Below are positions 63,106 to 64,000 of a stretch of 64,000 bases of DNA, piece after piece. The position numbers and the translations under genes are program-made. Position 1 is the stretch's first letter. Each line of letters starts with the position of its first letter. The notes below the pieces were generated by a model that did not search any database, had not been told where the DNA came from, and saw only the letters and a list, made by a program, of their open reading frames with translations. This DNA comes from Balneola sp. (GTDB taxonomy: Bacteria; Bacteroidota; Rhodothermia; Balneolales; Balneolaceae), in NCBI GenBank assembly GCA_017640785.1, contig JAEPPZ010000012.1, forward strand, positions 42,811 through 106,810, in the 5' to 3' direction.

Positions 63106-64000
63106 ACTGAATTTAAATTGGGAAGTGAAAAGTGAAAAACGCTTCCCTGGCCGAGTTTGCTTTCTGCCCAGATCTTTCCATTATGTCGAGCTATCATTTC
63201 TTTACAGAGACTTAAGCCAATCCCTGTTCCATGTTCATCATCAGTTCCTTCTGTGCTGATGTAAGTATCAGTTTTAAATATTTGAGGGATCAATTCACTC
63301 TTAATACCAACACCTGAATCGGATATGGATACAACAACTTCATCGCTGTTCTTTTCAACTGAGATTTCAATCATTCCATCATGAGGAGTGAATTTAAGAG
63401 CATTAGAGATCAAGTTTCTAAGAACCGTTTTAAGTCCGTTTGGATCCGCACTAATATTAATATTAGTATTATCCCTCAGTATTGTAATATTCTTCCTCTG
63501 TTGATGATCTTGTAGCAAAGCAATAGTTTCATCCAGACATTCATCTAAGTTGTTTAAAACGTGTTTCATTATCAGCTCACCTGTTTGGCTTGCCGCCCAG
63601 TCGAGTAGGTTAGTAAAGAGCGTACTTGTTCTTTTAGTAGTATCAGCGATCATCTTACTATAATCAATTACTTCATCCATATTCCCTTTCAGGGCATTTT
63701 TTTTAATCATGTCACTAAGTCCTGAAATACCCATAAAAGGAGACTGTAGATCATGAGCCAAAACAGAAAAGAGTTTATCTTTAGTTTTAACCAGTGAACT
63801 CAATTCTTCTCTCTTATTGATTAATTCAGTGTTATTTTCACGCAGTTTATTAATCAAGTTTTCTGTTTTTTGGGTAGCTTCTTCAAGCATTCGAAGTAAA
63901 AACATAATTATGTAGAGGTATCCGATAAGAACTAAAAAAATTGTTGCAGAGGAGTTCACTAAAAAAGGATCCCTGCTGACTAATAATATTACACCAAACT
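63093..64000 (-). CDS. Sensor histidine kinase (5' end beyond right edge)
   Basis: The minus-strand frame is open from its stop at 63093 to the window end, without a start codon that must be used, so only the C-terminal 302 codons are seen. A membrane segment (ATIFLVLIGYLYIIMFLLRM) and coiled coil (EEATQKTENLINKLRENN) lead to the DHp domain with LFSVLAHDLQSPFMGI (phospho-His), then the N box NLISNALKFTP, G1 ISDSGVGIK and G2 GTGIGLSLCKEMI. The response regulator is not in the window. A GTG at 63959 is a less likely start because the frame continues upstream with hydrophobic residues. Confidence 0.88.
   Translation of the reverse strand, partial: FGVILLVSRDPFLVNSSATIFLVLIGYLYIIMFLLRMLEEATQKTENLINKLRENNTELINKREELSSLVKTKDKLFSVLAHDLQSPFMGISGLSDMIKKNALKGNMDEVIDYSKMIADTTKRTSTLFTNLLDWAASQTGELIMKHVLNNLDECLDETIALLQDHQQRKNITILRDNTNINISADPNGLKTVLRNLISNALKFTPHDGMIEISVEKNSDEVVVSISDSGVGIKSELIPQIFKTDTYISTEGTDDEHGTGIGLSLCKEMIARHNGKIWAESKLGQGSVFHFSLPNLNSVQED

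Overview
The window looks like chromosomal DNA of a marine or halophilic member of the Bacteroidota/Balneolota (FCB) group. Support comes from a CarboxypepD_reg-type TonB receptor, a class II photolyase, a lycopene cyclase, Bacteroidetes-style promoters (TAnnTTTG, with TTTG 19 bases upstream at one site), weak Shine-Dalgarno sites, AT-rich composition, and short palindromic intergenic repeats next to RayT-like and GIY-YIG genes. No rRNA, tRNA, CRISPR array, prophage or complete IS element was seen. The genus is inference.

Layout. 0-3.5 kb: a cut-off LEA2-like gene and a three-gene cassette of TonB receptor, lipoprotein and small His/Cys protein (likely metal-related). 3.6-9.8 kb: a membrane-anchored disulfide oxidoreductase, an ammonium transporter, a transglutaminase/TPR protein, a PolB-type exonuclease and an NTF2-like protein. 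9.9-17.4 kb: an accessory-looking stretch with a REP-like repeat, a RayT remnant, an SDR-AraC-membrane protein operon, a cupin, a dCTP deaminase-like pair, a GIY-YIG gene between inverted palindromes, and rsmE. 17.5-22.9 kb: a Na/Pi cotransporter divergent from a phosphate-type porin, a repeat-rich gap and chrA. 23-29.8 kb: crtY overlapping a nitrilase, a threonine aldolase, a 41-residue basic protein, and a dgcN-dgcA-like D-glutamate module with a fold-type-II PLP enzyme. 29.9-32.6 kb: a biotin carrier protein, murA and a small outer-membrane protein.

32.7-39.1 kb holds histidine genes (hisG, D, C, B, H, A) on the minus strand. A hisL leader ORF, too short for ordinary gene calling, lies upstream: 25 codons, 10 of them His, with its GTG start four bases past a strong -7 box. 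hisB keeps an apparently vestigial phosphatase domain, a plus-strand doxX gene separates hisC from hisB, and hisF and hisIE are absent from the window. 39.2-43.5 kb: a YkoF-like protein, a degenerate GIY-YIG protein, lepA, a secreted protein and lepB.

43.9-53.9 kb: an M24 peptidase followed by fatty-acid degradation genes (two acyl-CoA ligases, a PaaI-like thioesterase, a FadN-type fusion, thiolase, a DECR-like SDR). 53.9-64 kb: a Gfo/Idh/MocA protein, PspC, a BlaI-BlaR1 pair with a four-half-site operator, a fatty acid desaturase, a two-gene membrane pair, photolyase, rarA and a histidine kinase cut by the right edge.
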